64,000 nt of DNA from Paenacidovorax monticola (lineage in GTDB: Bacteria > Pseudomonadota > Gammaproteobacteria > Burkholderiales > Burkholderiaceae_C). Shown one piece after another: positions 37,787 through 46,334 of the stretch. The position numbers and the translations under genes were made by a program. A model generated the notes under the pieces. The model saw nothing but the letters and a program-made list of their open reading frames with translations, was not told the origin of the DNA and ran no database searches. The DNA is taken from positions 1,860,001-1,924,000 of the forward strand of contig NZ_CP060790.1 of NCBI RefSeq assembly GCF_014489595.1, written 5' to 3'. Positions within the stretch are counted from its first letter, which is position 1, and each line of letters opens with the position of its first letter.

Positions 37787-40345
37787 ATGCGCGGTCTTCT
37801 TCGCACCTTCTCCTGGCAGGAACTGCGCCGCCATCCCTGGCGCAGCGCGGCCGCCGTGGTGGCGGTGATGCTGGGCGTGGCGCTGGGCTTCGCGGTGCAC
37901 GTGATCAACGCCTCGGCGCTCGACGAGTTCGCCCAGGCCGTACGCACCGTGGGAGGGCAGCCCGACCTGGAGCTGCGCCCCATGCAGGGCGGCATCGACG
38001 AGATGCTCTATGCCACCCTGGCCGCCCATCCCAGCGTGGCCCGTGCAAGCCCCTGGCTGGACCTGTCCACGCAGGCGCGGGCTGACAGCGGATCCTCCCG
38101 CGTTGCCCTGCGCGTGCTCGGCGCCGACGCGCTGCTCCTGCCCCAGCAGGCCCCGGCCCTGATGCCCCGGCTGTTTGCCGGAGAGGACCGACTCGCGCTC
38201 TTCGCGCCCGCCACGGTGTTCCTCAACGCGGCCGCGCTGCAGGCCCTGGGGCTTCAGGCCGCCCGCGCCGGCACGGCCACCGTGCTGCTGCAGACCGGCC
38301 TGCGCGAGCAGCCCGTGCGCGTCGCGGGCACGGTGGCGGCAGGAGGCGCGCCGCTGGCGGTGATGGACATCGGCGCGGCGCAGGACCTGTTCGCACGCCA
38401 GGGCCAGCTCAGCCGCATCGACCTGCAACTGCGCCCCGGCGTCTCGCCGCAAGCCTTCGAGCAGGCACTGCGGGCGCGGCCCGGTTGGCCCTCGGCGCTC
38501 GTCGCGGCCCGCCCGGGCGATGCGGTGCAGCGCGTGGACAACCTCTCGCGCGCCTACCGGGTGAACCTCACGGTGCTCTCGCTGGTGGCGCTGTTCACCG
38601 GGGCCTTTCTGGTGTTCTCGGTGCTGGCGCTCAGTGTGGCCCAGCGCGCGCCCCAGTTCGCACTGCTGGCCGTGCTGGGCGCCACGCCGCGCGAGCGGCT
38701 GGGCCTGGTGCTGGCGGAATCGGCCCTGCTCGGCATCGCGGGCAGCGCGGCGGGCATTGCGCTGGGCACCGCGCTCGCAGCGGCAGCGCTGCGCCTGCTG
38801 GGCGGGGACCTGGGCGGAGGCTATTTCACGGGCGTGCGGCCCGCGCTGCAGTGGAGCCTTCCCGCAGCGGCGGTGTACACGGTGCTCGGCGTGGCTGCTG
38901 CCCTGGCGGGCGGCTGGTGGCCCGCGCGGGCCGCGCAGGCGCTGCCGCCTGCCGCCACGCTCAAGGGCCTGGGCATGGTGGCGGCCCGGCAGCATGGCGC
39001 CATGGGCCTGGGCCTGGTCGCAACGGGCGCCCTGCTGGCCTGGGCGCCACCCGTGTTCGGCATGCCGCTCGCGGCGTACGTGGCCGTCGGGCTGCTGCTC
39101 GTGGGCGGCATCGCGCTGCTGCCCTGGGGCGTGGGGCTGCTGCTGCGCCACATTCCCGCCCGGCTCCAGGAGCGCCCTCTGGCCCTGCTGGCCCTGGAGC
39201 GCGCGCGGCGCATGCGCGGCAGCGCCGCCGTGGCCGTGGGCGGTGTGGTGGCCAGCCTGAGCCTGGCGGTGGCGCTGACCGTGATGGTGGGCAGCTTCCG
39301 CAGCGCCGTGGACGCCTGGCTCGACGCCGTGCTGCCCGCCCCCGCGTACCTGCGCTCGCCTGGCACCGCCTCTGGCGGCGACGCGCCGGCGCTGCCCGAA
39401 GACCTCGAGGCCCGGGTTGCCCGGTTGCCCGGAGTGGAACGCGTGCAGGCCCTGCGCAGCAGCAGCCTGCTGCTGGACCCCACCCGCCCCGCCGTGGCGC
39501 TGCTGGCCCGCCCGCTGGGCCCGCGGCCGGCCGAGGCGCTGCCCCTGCTGGCCTCCCCGCTCCCCGTGCCGCCCGGCCGCACCGCCATCTACGTGAGCGA
39601 GGCTGCGGCTGCGCTGTACGGCCTGCACCTCGGAGAAGCTTGGCCCCTGCTCTCCGAAGCGCTCAACCCCAAGGCGCAGTCCCAGCAACCGCAGAATGCT
39701 TCTTTTTTCATAGCAGGCATCTGGCGCGACTATGTGCGCCAGTTTGGCGCCGTGGCGATCGACAAGGCCGACCTGGAACGGCTGACCGGTGACACCCGGA
39801 CCACCGACCTCGCCCTGTGGCCCCGCGCAGGCAGCGGCCTGGCCGACCTGCGCGAAGCCGTGGCGGCCGAGGCGCCGGGACTGGAATTCACCACCACGGC
39901 CCAGATCCGCGAGCGCTCGCTGCACCTGTTCGACCGCAGCTTCGCCGTCACGTACTGGCTGCAGGCCGTGGCCATCGGCATCGGCCTGTTCGGCGTGGCG
40001 GCGAGCTTCAGCGCCCAGGTGCTGGCCCGGCGCAAGGAGTTCGGCCTGCTGGCCCACCTGGGGCTCACACGCCGGCAGGTGCTGGCCGTGGTGGCCGGCG
40101 AAGGCGCGGCCTGGACCCTGCTGGGCGCACTGGCCGGCACCCTGCTGGGCCTGGCCGTGGCCGCGGTGCTCGTGCACGTGGTCAATCCGCAGAGCTTTCA
40201 CTGGACCATGGAGCTGCGGGTGCCCTGGGCGCGCCTGGCGGTGCTGGCCGGCGCCGTGGTCGCCGCGGGCACATTGACCGCCTGGACCGCGGGACGCGCG
40301 GCTGCCGGCCGCAGCGCCGTGCTGGCCGTGAAGGAAGACTGGTAG
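37787..40345 (+). CDS. FtsX/MacB-fold ABC transporter permease (large, AttF/G-like)
   Basis: 852 residues. Membrane helix 1 is near residue 20 (AAAVVAVMLGVALGFAVHV), followed by a periplasmic domain. A central block of FtsX helices (about 260-470, with VLSLVALFTGAFLVFSVLALS) leads to a second periplasmic domain. The last three helices (about 725-840) carry ARRKEFGLLAHLGLTRRQV. This two-repeat form acts alone with one ATPase in lipoprotein or lipid export. The start is 6 nt after CACAAT, suggesting a leaderless mRNA; MGHRPWPHNAAM would be a longer alternative. A short repeat (39698-39714) encodes NASFFIAG in periplasmic domain 2. Confidence 0.87.
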   Translation: MRGLLRTFSWQELRRHPWRSAAAVVAVMLGVALGFAVHVINASALDEFAQAVRTVGGQPDLELRPMQGGIDEMLYATLAAHPSVARASPWLDLSTQARADSGSSRVALRVLGADALLLPQQAPALMPRLFAGEDRLALFAPATVFLNAAALQALGLQAARAGTATVLLQTGLREQPVRVAGTVAAGGAPLAVMDIGAAQDLFARQGQLSRIDLQLRPGVSPQAFEQALRARPGWPSALVAARPGDAVQRVDNLSRAYRVNLTVLSLVALFTGAFLVFSVLALSVAQRAPQFALLAVLGATPRERLGLVLAESALLGIAGSAAGIALGTALAAAALRLLGGDLGGGYFTGVRPALQWSLPAAAVYTVLGVAAALAGGWWPARAAQALPPAATLKGLGMVAARQHGAMGLGLVATGALLAWAPPVFGMPLAAYVAVGLLLVGGIALLPWGVGLLLRHIPARLQERPLALLALERARRMRGSAAVAVGGVVASLSLAVALTVMVGSFRSAVDAWLDAVLPAPAYLRSPGTASGGDAPALPEDLEARVARLPGVERVQALRSSSLLLDPTRPAVALLARPLGPRPAEALPLLASPLPVPPGRTAIYVSEAAAALYGLHLGEAWPLLSEALNPKAQSQQPQNASFFIAGIWRDYVRQFGAVAIDKADLERLTGDTRTTDLALWPRAGSGLADLREAVAAEAPGLEFTTTAQIRERSLHLFDRSFAVTYWLQAVAIGIGLFGVAASFSAQVLARRKEFGLLAHLGLTRRQVLAVVAGEGAAWTLLGALAGTLLGLAVAAVLVHVVNPQSFHWTMELRVPWARLAVLAGAVVAAGTLTAWTAGRAAAGRSAVLAVKEDW
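39698..39714. repeat. Short repeat arm inside the permease gene
   Basis: GCTTCTTTTTTCATAGC, the best-preserved relative of the reverse-complement arm at 1506-1522. It is translated in frame. Confidence 0.55.
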
Positions 40346-40384
40346 GCCATACTCCGGCCCCCAACCCCGAGAGAGAAAGAACGC

Positions 40385-40993
40385 GTGATATCTGCAAGCG
40401 ATGACTGGTTCGACGAGGCGTACTACCAGCGCTACTACTTCGACAAGAAGACCAGCGTGGTCGACCCCGCGCACGCCGAGCGGCTGGGCACTTTCGTGGG
40501 CAGCTACCTCAAGTACCTGCGCGTGCCCGTGCGCCGGGTGCTGGACATGGGATGCGGCATCGGCCTGTGGCGCGAAACGGTGGCGCGGCACTTTCCCGAT
40601 GCGAGCTACCACGGCGTGGAATTCAGCGAGTACCTGTGCGAGCGCTACGGCTGGGAGCGGGGCTCGGTGGTGGACTACCGGTCGGCGGAGCCCTTCGACT
40701 TCGTGGTCTGCCAGGGCGTGCTGCCCTACCTGAGCCCCTCCGACCTGAAGCTGGCCCTGCGCAACCTGGGCCGCCTGTGCCGGGGCGCGCTGTACGTGGA
40801 GGCCGTCGCGCGCGAGGACTACGAGCGCGACATCATCGATGAGAACCTGACCGACCCGCGCCTGTTCCGCCACCGGGCCGAACTGTACCGGCGCGGCCTG
40901 TCGGAGAACTTCACCGAACTGGGCGGCGGCATATGGCTGAGCCGCAAGGCCGAAGTACCCCTGTTCGAGCTGGAGCGCGCGGGCCCAGGCTGA
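40385..40993 (+). CDS. Class I SAM-dependent methyltransferase
   Basis: 202 residues from a GTG with GAGAGAAAG upstream. SAM motif I is RVLDMGCGIGLW, and the acidic residue of motif II is in YHGVEFSEYL. Motif IV is FDFVVCQGVLPYL. The N-terminus (SDDWFDEAYYQRYYFDKKT) is rich in aromatics, as seen in methyltransferases of surface-polysaccharide loci. Substrate unknown. It follows the permease by 39 nt and ends before a 343-nt gap. Confidence 0.83.
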   Translation: MISASDDWFDEAYYQRYYFDKKTSVVDPAHAERLGTFVGSYLKYLRVPVRRVLDMGCGIGLWRETVARHFPDASYHGVEFSEYLCERYGWERGSVVDYRSAEPFDFVVCQGVLPYLSPSDLKLALRNLGRLCRGALYVEAVAREDYERDIIDENLTDPRLFRHRAELYRRGLSENFTELGGGIWLSRKAEVPLFELERAGPG

Positions 40994-41149
40994 CCCTGGG
41001 GGCACGATCCACGCGCGGTACGGCCGCCATCCCGGGAAACCACCGCCGACGCACAGCCCATCCGCAGGATGCCGCGGGGAAGCCACGGCTCTCGCGCGGA
41101 CGGGCAGACACCCCTCTGTCAAGAGGCACCCCGGTACACAGCACCCCGG

Positions 41150-41200
41150 AATGCAACTATTTGCACGCTTCGGTTAAATATTGTTTGCACTGTGCCATGC
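41150..41200 (+). promoter_or_regulatory. AT-rich upstream region of the surface-protein cluster
   Basis: A low-GC patch inside a 343-nt gap, with TTTGCAC repeated at 41160-41166 and 41184-41190. A second TTGCAC is followed 17 nt later by CATGAT, a weak promoter match. Apart from this and the hairpin at 41226-41258, the gap 40994-41336 shows no gene. Confidence 0.35.
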
Positions 41201-41225
41201 GTTTCGCCATGATGCACCGCAACGC

Positions 41226-41258
41226 GCGATGCCCTATCCCTTGGGGGTAGGGCATCGC
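41226..41258 (+). promoter_or_regulatory. Strong leader hairpin before the IPTL-CTERM gene
   Basis: A perfect 11-bp stem, GCGATGCCCTA / TAGGGCATCGC, plus three inner C-G pairs. It lies 78 nt before the ATG and lacks a U-tract. It could be an mRNA-stability element, a protein-binding site or an attenuator; no known riboswitch consensus is seen. Confidence 0.45.
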
Positions 41259-41336
41259 CAGACAAGCACATCCATACATACCGAGCACAACCGGAATGAG
41301 GCGCCGCAGGGCCGCCACCGGAATCAGGGAAAAAAC

Positions 41337-42049
41337 ATGGCGCATTTCAAAGGCCGCTGGGCCGCCTGCCTCGCATTGGCCGCTTCACTCTGTGGACCCG
41401 CATGGGGCCAGATCGTGATCCCCCCGGCTCGGGGATCGACCTTGGCGGCGGTGACATGGACAACGGCTGCCTGTCGGTCACCACCTCCGGCGATCTCATC
41501 CTGGGCGCCGGCACTCTCACCACCGGCGGCCTGACCTTCGATAGCGGCGCCACCATCACCGGTACCGGTGGCACCCTGGCCGTGAGCGGAGACCTCCTGG
41601 CCGTGCCGCCCATCAACCTGGGCACCAGCACCGTGCAGCTTTCCGATATCTGCGCGCCAGGCGTCCCCCTCGCAATCGGCGGCAACATCGTGGTGCGGAA
41701 CCTCGTCCTGCTCAGCACCACCGCCACGCCCGCCACCTTCACCCTGCCAGTAGGCACCCACATCACCGTGCTGGGCACGGTCACCCTGGGCGCACCTGGC
41801 GCTCCCGTCGTGCTGGCGCCTTCGGGGCCTGGCACCGCCGTGGTCACCCTCGCACCGGGAGCGACGGTGCAGAACCCCAGCGGCAGCAGCATTCCGCCGA
41901 CCGTGCGCTTCGGCCGCCCAAGCACGACCCCGTCCATCCCCACGATGGACACCTATGGGCTGGCCCTGCTGTCACTGGTGCTGGGCGCGTTGGCGATGCG
42001 CATGCGCCGCCGGTCCGTCCCCGCCCTGCCACAACACCCCTACAGATAG
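41337..42049 (+). pseudogene. IPTL-CTERM surface/exported protein, frame-interrupted
   Basis: A signal peptide (MAHFKGRWAACLALAASLCG, cut near AWGQ) begins the frame. After QIVIPP a run of six C (41420-41425) loses the frame. One more C joins it to GSGIDLGGGDMDNGCLSV, giving 237 residues. The body is Thr/Gly-rich and beta-strand-like (TSGDLILGAGTLTTGGLTFD). The C-terminus is an IPTL-CTERM sorting tail: [17 protein letters not shown], a hydrophobic helix and a basic end RMRRR. Such tails are thought to be processed by an exosortase-like system; none is encoded here. The collagen-like gene follows 7 nt downstream. Confidence 0.83.
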
Positions 42050-42056
42050 CCCTGCC

Positions 42057-42911
42057 ATGCCCCTGCCCCGCCTTCGTCCCAACCATATCGTGCTGGCGAT
42101 TTGCGCCTCCACGAGCATGTACGCCCCAGTGCTGCAGGCTGCGGACGTGTCCATCACCCTGCCTCCTGGCGGCAACTTCGTCGTCAAGGATTCCGCAAGC
42201 ACGGAGCGCTTCAAGGTTCAGAGCAATGGCGAGGTGAGAGCCCCTGCGCTGCCCACCCTGGCTGGCTCGCCTGCCTGCATCGAAGGTGCGACGGGGCGCC
42301 TGGGGCAGTGCTCGGGTGTCGTGGGCACCACGGGCGCAACAGGGGCGACCGGTGCCACCGGGCCCACGGGCGCCACGGGGCCTGCCGGTGCGAGCGGCCC
42401 GACCGGCTCTGCGGGCCCGACCGGCCCGGCCGGGGCAACCGGGGCCACGGGCCCCACCGGAGCCACGGGCCTGACAGGCGCCACTGGCTCCGCTGGTGCC
42501 ACGGGTAGCACGGGAGCCACCGGCTTGCAGGGCATCCAGGGGATCCAGGGCCCCACGGGGGCTTCGGGATCGGCCGGCCCCACCGGAGCGACAGGCCCCA
42601 CCGGGGCCACGGGCTCGCAAGGTCTTCAGGGGGTCCCAGGCCCCACGGGACCAGCGGGCAGTGGCTCCATTTCGCTGCAGGAAGTGCTCGCATCGGGTAA
42701 CTGCAACACGTCAGTGCCTGTGACATTGGAGGCATCATGCAGTGCAGTCTCTGCCACGAGCATCGCCGTGAGCGGCGGCTGCGAGGCCACCAGCACCGCC
42801 GCAGACCTGTTCTCCGTCAGCAAAAGGACCACCGATGGCAAGGGATGGACCTGCACCTTTTCCTGCGGCAGCACTCAGACCATCAAAACCTACGCATACT
42901 GCCAGCAGTAG
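42057..42911 (+). CDS. Collagen-like exported protein
   Basis: 284 residues. The signal peptide ends near LQAADVS. A beta-rich N-terminal head ([19 protein letters not shown]) precedes 39 uninterrupted G-X-Y triplets (residues 87-203), mostly GAT, GPT, GSA and GPA. A C-terminal globular part with six cysteines ([26 protein letters not shown]) follows. A trimeric collagen helix is expected. The many threonines in the Y position, as in Bacillus BclA, are candidate O-glycosylation sites. It lies between the IPTL-CTERM gene and a glycosyltransferase gene on the same strand. The repeat DNA is prone to slippage. Confidence 0.88.
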   Translation: MPLPRLRPNHIVLAICASTSMYAPVLQAADVSITLPPGGNFVVKDSASTERFKVQSNGEVRAPALPTLAGSPACIEGATGRLGQCSGVVGTTGATGATGATGPTGATGPAGASGPTGSAGPTGPAGATGATGPTGATGLTGATGSAGATGSTGATGLQGIQGIQGPTGASGSAGPTGATGPTGATGSQGLQGVPGPTGPAGSGSISLQEVLASGNCNTSVPVTLEASCSAVSATSIAVSGGCEATSTAADLFSVSKRTTDGKGWTCTFSCGSTQTIKTYAYCQQ

Positions 42912-42938
42912 CCACGCCACCGCACGGCAGCAGGCGGC

Positions 42939-44064
42939 ATGCACCGCCTGCCCGAAATGACACTGGGCGCACCGTTCCTGTCTCTTGTGCCTTCCTACCG
43001 CATCTGCCTCAACATGATCGTGAAGAACGAGGCCCCGGTCATTGCCCGGTGCCTCGCTTCGGTCAAACCCTGGGTGGACCACTGGGTCATCGTGGACACG
43101 GGCTCCACCGATGACACCCAGGCGATCATTCGGGACTTCATGGCCGGCGTGCCCGGCAGTCTCTACGAGCGGCCATGGGTGAACTTCGCGCACAACCGCA
43201 ACGAAGCCCTGGAGTTGGCGCGCCCCCAGGCCGACTACCTGCTCTTCATCGATGCCGATGAAGAGTTGCGCGTACCTGGGGTTTTCAGTGGCCTCCGCTG
43301 CAAGCCGACGGCTACATGCTGGCCTGCCACATGGCAGGCATCGAGTACCAGCGCAACGCCCTCGTGGCCACACGCGTGGACTGGCGCTGGGAGGGCGTGC
43401 TGCACGAGTATCTGGCAGCCCCCGCGCATGCCCCCTGGCAGGCCTTGGCAGGCCCCTATATCCAGGTGTCGCACGATGGCGCGCGCGCGCGGGACCCCGG
43501 CACGTATCTGCGCGACATTGCCTTGTTGGAGCAGGCCGTGCGCGACCAGCCTGACAACACGCGCAACGTGTTCTACCTGGCCCAGAGCCACCGCGATGCA
43601 GGCCAGATCGAGTCCAGCCTGCACTGGTACCGCCGCCGTGCGGAGATGGGGGCTGGGCCGAGGAGCAGTGGTTTGCCCAGTTCCAGGTGGCCGTGCTGCT
43701 GGAAAGAGCGCGGGCCGAACCACCGGCCGTGCGAGAGGCCTACCTGGCCGCATACGCCGTCCGCCCGCAGAGGGCCGAGCCCCTGTGCGAGCTGGCGCGC
43801 TACCACCGCGAGCGTGCGGAGCATGCGCTGGCCTGCCTCTATGCACGCCAGGCCGCCAGCATCCCTCGCCCGGCCGACGACATCCTGTTCGTGGACGCGC
43901 AGGTCTACGCCTGGCGGGCGCTGGACGAGTTGGCCGTGAGCGCCTACTACACCCCATTGCGCGAACTGGGCAAGGCCGCACTGCAGCAACTGCTGGCCGA
44001 GCAGCGGTATCCCGCGAGCGAGCGAGCCCGCATGGAGGCCAACCGGCAGTTCTACGGCCTGTGA
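42939..44064 (+). pseudogene. Family 2 glycosyltransferase with TPR-like C-terminus, two frame breaks
   Basis: The GT-A domain begins [40 protein letters not shown] and has the DxD motif in [10 protein letters not shown]. Frame 1 is lost at GGGG (43278-43281) and frame 2 at GGGGG (43648-43652). Adding one G at each joins [15 protein letters not shown] and [21 protein letters not shown] into about 375 residues. The C-terminal half has TPR-like helices ([39 protein letters not shown]). It follows the collagen-like gene by 27 nt. Glycosylation of that protein is an inference from position. The exact start (42939, 42957 or 43014) is uncertain. Confidence 0.82.
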
Positions 44065-44102
44065 GGTGGGACACGGCAGGGGCCGCCTGCGACAATCCCG
44101 CC

Positions 44103-45164
44103 ATGCCACACACTCCCTGCTCCCCCTGGCTGAATGAGGCCATCGCCCGGATCGAGGCCGACTACCAGCGCAGTGCCGACACGCACCTGATCCCGCTGCC
44201 ACTGCCCGGCTATGCCGCGCACGGCATCGACCTGTACCTCAAGGACGAGTCGACCCACCCCACGGGCAGCCTCAAGCACCGGCTGGCGCGCTCGCTGTTC
44301 CTGTATGCGCTGTGCAATGGCTGGGTGCGCGAGGGCTCCACCATCGTCGAGGCATCGAGCGGCTCCACGGCCGTGAGCGAGGCGTACTTCGCGCGCCTGC
44401 TGGGCCTGCCCTTCGTGGCGGTGATGCCGCGCAGCACCTCGGCCGAGAAGATCGCCCTCATCGAGTTCTATGGCGGCCGCTGCCATTTCGTGGACAGCGC
44501 GGCCGAGGTCTACGACACCGCACGCGCCGTGGCGGCGCAGACCGGCGGGCACTACATGGACCAGTTCACCTACGCCGAACGCGCGACCGACTGGCGTGGC
44601 AACAACAACATCGCCGAGAGCATGTTCACGCAGATGCAGCGCGAACGCCACCCCGTGCCGCGCTGGATCGTGGTGGGCGCCGGCACGGGCGGCACCAGCG
44701 CCACCATCGGCCGCTACGTGCGCTTCCAGCGCCATGCCACGCGCGTGTGCGTGGCCGATCCGGCAGGCTCGGTGTTCAGCCACTACCACCGCACGGGGGA
44801 CGCCACGCTCACCGCGCCCGGCTCGCGCATCGAGGGCATCGGCCGCCCGCGCGTGGAGCCCAGCTTCGTGCGCACCCTGGTGGACCGCATGGAGGAAGTG
44901 GACGACACCCATTCCATCGCCGCCATGCGCAGCCTCTCGGAGCTGCTCGGCCGGCGCGTGGGCCCCTCTACGGGCACCAACTTCGTGGCCATGCTCACGC
45001 TCGCCAGCGAGATGCGCGAGCGCGGCGAGCAGGGCTCCATCCTCTCGCTGCTGTGCGACGCAGGAGAACGCTACCTGCCCACCTACCACGACCCGGGCTG
45101 GGTGGCGCACAGCTTCGGCGACTGCCAGGCCGCCCGCGCGCGGATCGACCATCTGCAGGGCTGA
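44103..45164 (+). CDS. PLP-dependent cysteine-synthase-like enzyme
   Basis: 353 residues of fold-type II. The PLP lysine is K58 in [12 protein letters not shown]. The asparagine loop is replaced by [21 protein letters not shown]. The phosphate cup is [17 protein letters not shown]. Compared with CysK it lacks the usual TSGNTG, as in the group that includes L-cysteine desulfhydrases (Cds1-like). Synthase and desulfhydrase roles cannot be told apart by eye. The ATG lies 6 nt after a GACAAT box without a Shine-Dalgarno. It ends 21 nt before the AttH-like gene. Confidence 0.87.
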   Translation: MPHTPCSPWLNEAIARIEADYQRSADTHLIPLPLPGYAAHGIDLYLKDESTHPTGSLKHRLARSLFLYALCNGWVREGSTIVEASSGSTAVSEAYFARLLGLPFVAVMPRSTSAEKIALIEFYGGRCHFVDSAAEVYDTARAVAAQTGGHYMDQFTYAERATDWRGNNNIAESMFTQMQRERHPVPRWIVVGAGTGGTSATIGRYVRFQRHATRVCVADPAGSVFSHYHRTGDATLTAPGSRIEGIGRPRVEPSFVRTLVDRMEEVDDTHSIAAMRSLSELLGRRVGPSTGTNFVAMLTLASEMRERGEQGSILSLLCDAGERYLPTYHDPGWVAHSFGDCQAARARIDHLQG

Positions 45165-45185
45165 CGCCTCCTTGTAGACGCCGCC

Positions 45186-46322
45186 GTGCACCCGACGCCC
45201 AGCGCCCAGCCTGCCGCCTGGCCCCGCCGCCGCTGGCTGGGCATGGCGGCGGGCCTTGCGCTGGGCGCCGCATGCCCCGTGGTCCAGGCCCTGCCGCCAC
45301 GCCGCCTTGAATTCCCCCGCGACCACGGCAGCCACCCCGACCTGCGGACCGAATGGTGGTACGTCACGGGCCAGGTGCGCGCTGCGGGGCGCCCCTGGGG
45401 CTTCCAGGTCACGTTCTTCCGCTCGCGGGTGGAGGCCACGCAGGGCCTGCGCTCGGCCTTCGCAGCACGGCAGCTGCTGTTCGCGCATGCCGCGCTCTGC
45501 GATGTGCAGGGCCAGCGCCTGCTCCACGACCAGCGCATCGCGCGCGCCGGCTTCGGCATCGCCCAGGCCAGCGAAGCCGACACGGCGGTGCGGCTGCAGG
45601 ACTGGTCGCTGGTGCGCAAAAGCGGCGCCTCCGGGAGTCGCTACCACGCCCAGGTCGAGGCCGATGGCTTCGCCCTGCACCTGGATTTCGACACCACCAA
45701 GCCCCTGCTGCTGCAGGGCGAAGCCGGCCTGTCGCGCAAGGGGCCCCAGCCCGACCAGGCCAGCTACTACTACAGCCAGCCCCAGCTGGCCGTCAGCGGC
45801 ACCCTGGTGCTCCAGGGCCAGCGCATGGAAGTGGCCTCCCCGCAGGCTGCGGGCGACAACCGAGCCTGGCTGGACCACGAGTGGAGCCGGGCCCTGATGC
45901 ACCCCGAGGCGGTAGGCTGGGACTGGATCGGCATGAACCTGTTCGACGGCGGCGCACTCACGGCCTTCCAACTGCGGCGCGGCGACGGCAGCGCGCTCTG
46001 GGCCGGTGGGTCGCTGCGCACGGCGGATGGTGCTCTGCAGGTGTTCGCACACGATGCAGTGGCGTTCACGCCGCTGCGCCACTGGACCAGCCCCGCCAGC
46101 GGCGCACGCTATCCCGTGGAGTGGCGCATCGACACCCCCGCTGGCCGATACCGCGTGCAGGCCCTGGTCGACGGCCAGGAACTGGACAGCCGTGCGTCGA
46201 CCGGTGCGATCTACTGGGAGGGCCTGAGCGCCCTGCAAAAGGAAACCGGCCCGGGCTTGTCAGCACGGGCCGGCCAGGGCTATCTGGAGATGACGGGCTA
46301 CGCCCAGGCGCTGCGGCTGTAG
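45186..46322 (+). CDS. AttH/CrtC-like lipocalin-domain protein
   Basis: 378 residues from GTG 45186; ATG 45243 would remove the first part of the signal. The N-terminus PRRRWLGMAAGLALGAACPVV resembles a Tat signal. Blocks of the family are HPDLRTEWWYVTGQV, GFQVTFFRSRVE, SYYYSQPQLAVSG, AWLDHEWSR and WDWIGMNLFDGGALTAFQLR. They form two lipocalin-like barrels. Related proteins are annotated carotenoid 1,2-hydratase (CrtC) or AttH. AttH-type proteins are usually encoded with an FtsX-type ABC transporter, which here lies at 34909 and 37787. A carotenoid role is unlikely because no crt genes are present. Confidence 0.83.
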   Translation: MHPTPSAQPAAWPRRRWLGMAAGLALGAACPVVQALPPRRLEFPRDHGSHPDLRTEWWYVTGQVRAAGRPWGFQVTFFRSRVEATQGLRSAFAARQLLFAHAALCDVQGQRLLHDQRIARAGFGIAQASEADTAVRLQDWSLVRKSGASGSRYHAQVEADGFALHLDFDTTKPLLLQGEAGLSRKGPQPDQASYYYSQPQLAVSGTLVLQGQRMEVASPQAAGDNRAWLDHEWSRALMHPEAVGWDWIGMNLFDGGALTAFQLRRGDGSALWAGGSLRTADGALQVFAHDAVAFTPLRHWTSPASGARYPVEWRIDTPAGRYRVQALVDGQELDSRASTGAIYWEGLSALQKETGPGLSARAGQGYLEMTGYAQALRL

Positions 46323-46334
46323 CCCCGGGACGCC

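Noticed and set aside
36911..41122. A 1,403-codon open frame on the minus strand
   Set aside because: It is the antisense shadow of the TM-helix protein, permease and methyltransferase genes in GC-rich DNA. It has low-complexity Gln/His/Gly-rich composition and no family motif.
41140..41336. A possible c-di-GMP riboswitch before the surface cluster
   Set aside because: The hairpin does not contain the conserved GEMM core or tetraloop-receptor elements.
42218..42610. An antisense frame rich in Gly-Pro-Val repeats opposite the collagen-like gene
   Set aside because: It mirrors the repetitive G-X-Y codons of the sense strand and has no signal peptide or start signal.
42315..42665. Direct repeats that could suggest a CRISPR array
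   Set aside because: The period is 9-18 nt, with codon phasing and no unique spacers. It is the collagen repeat.
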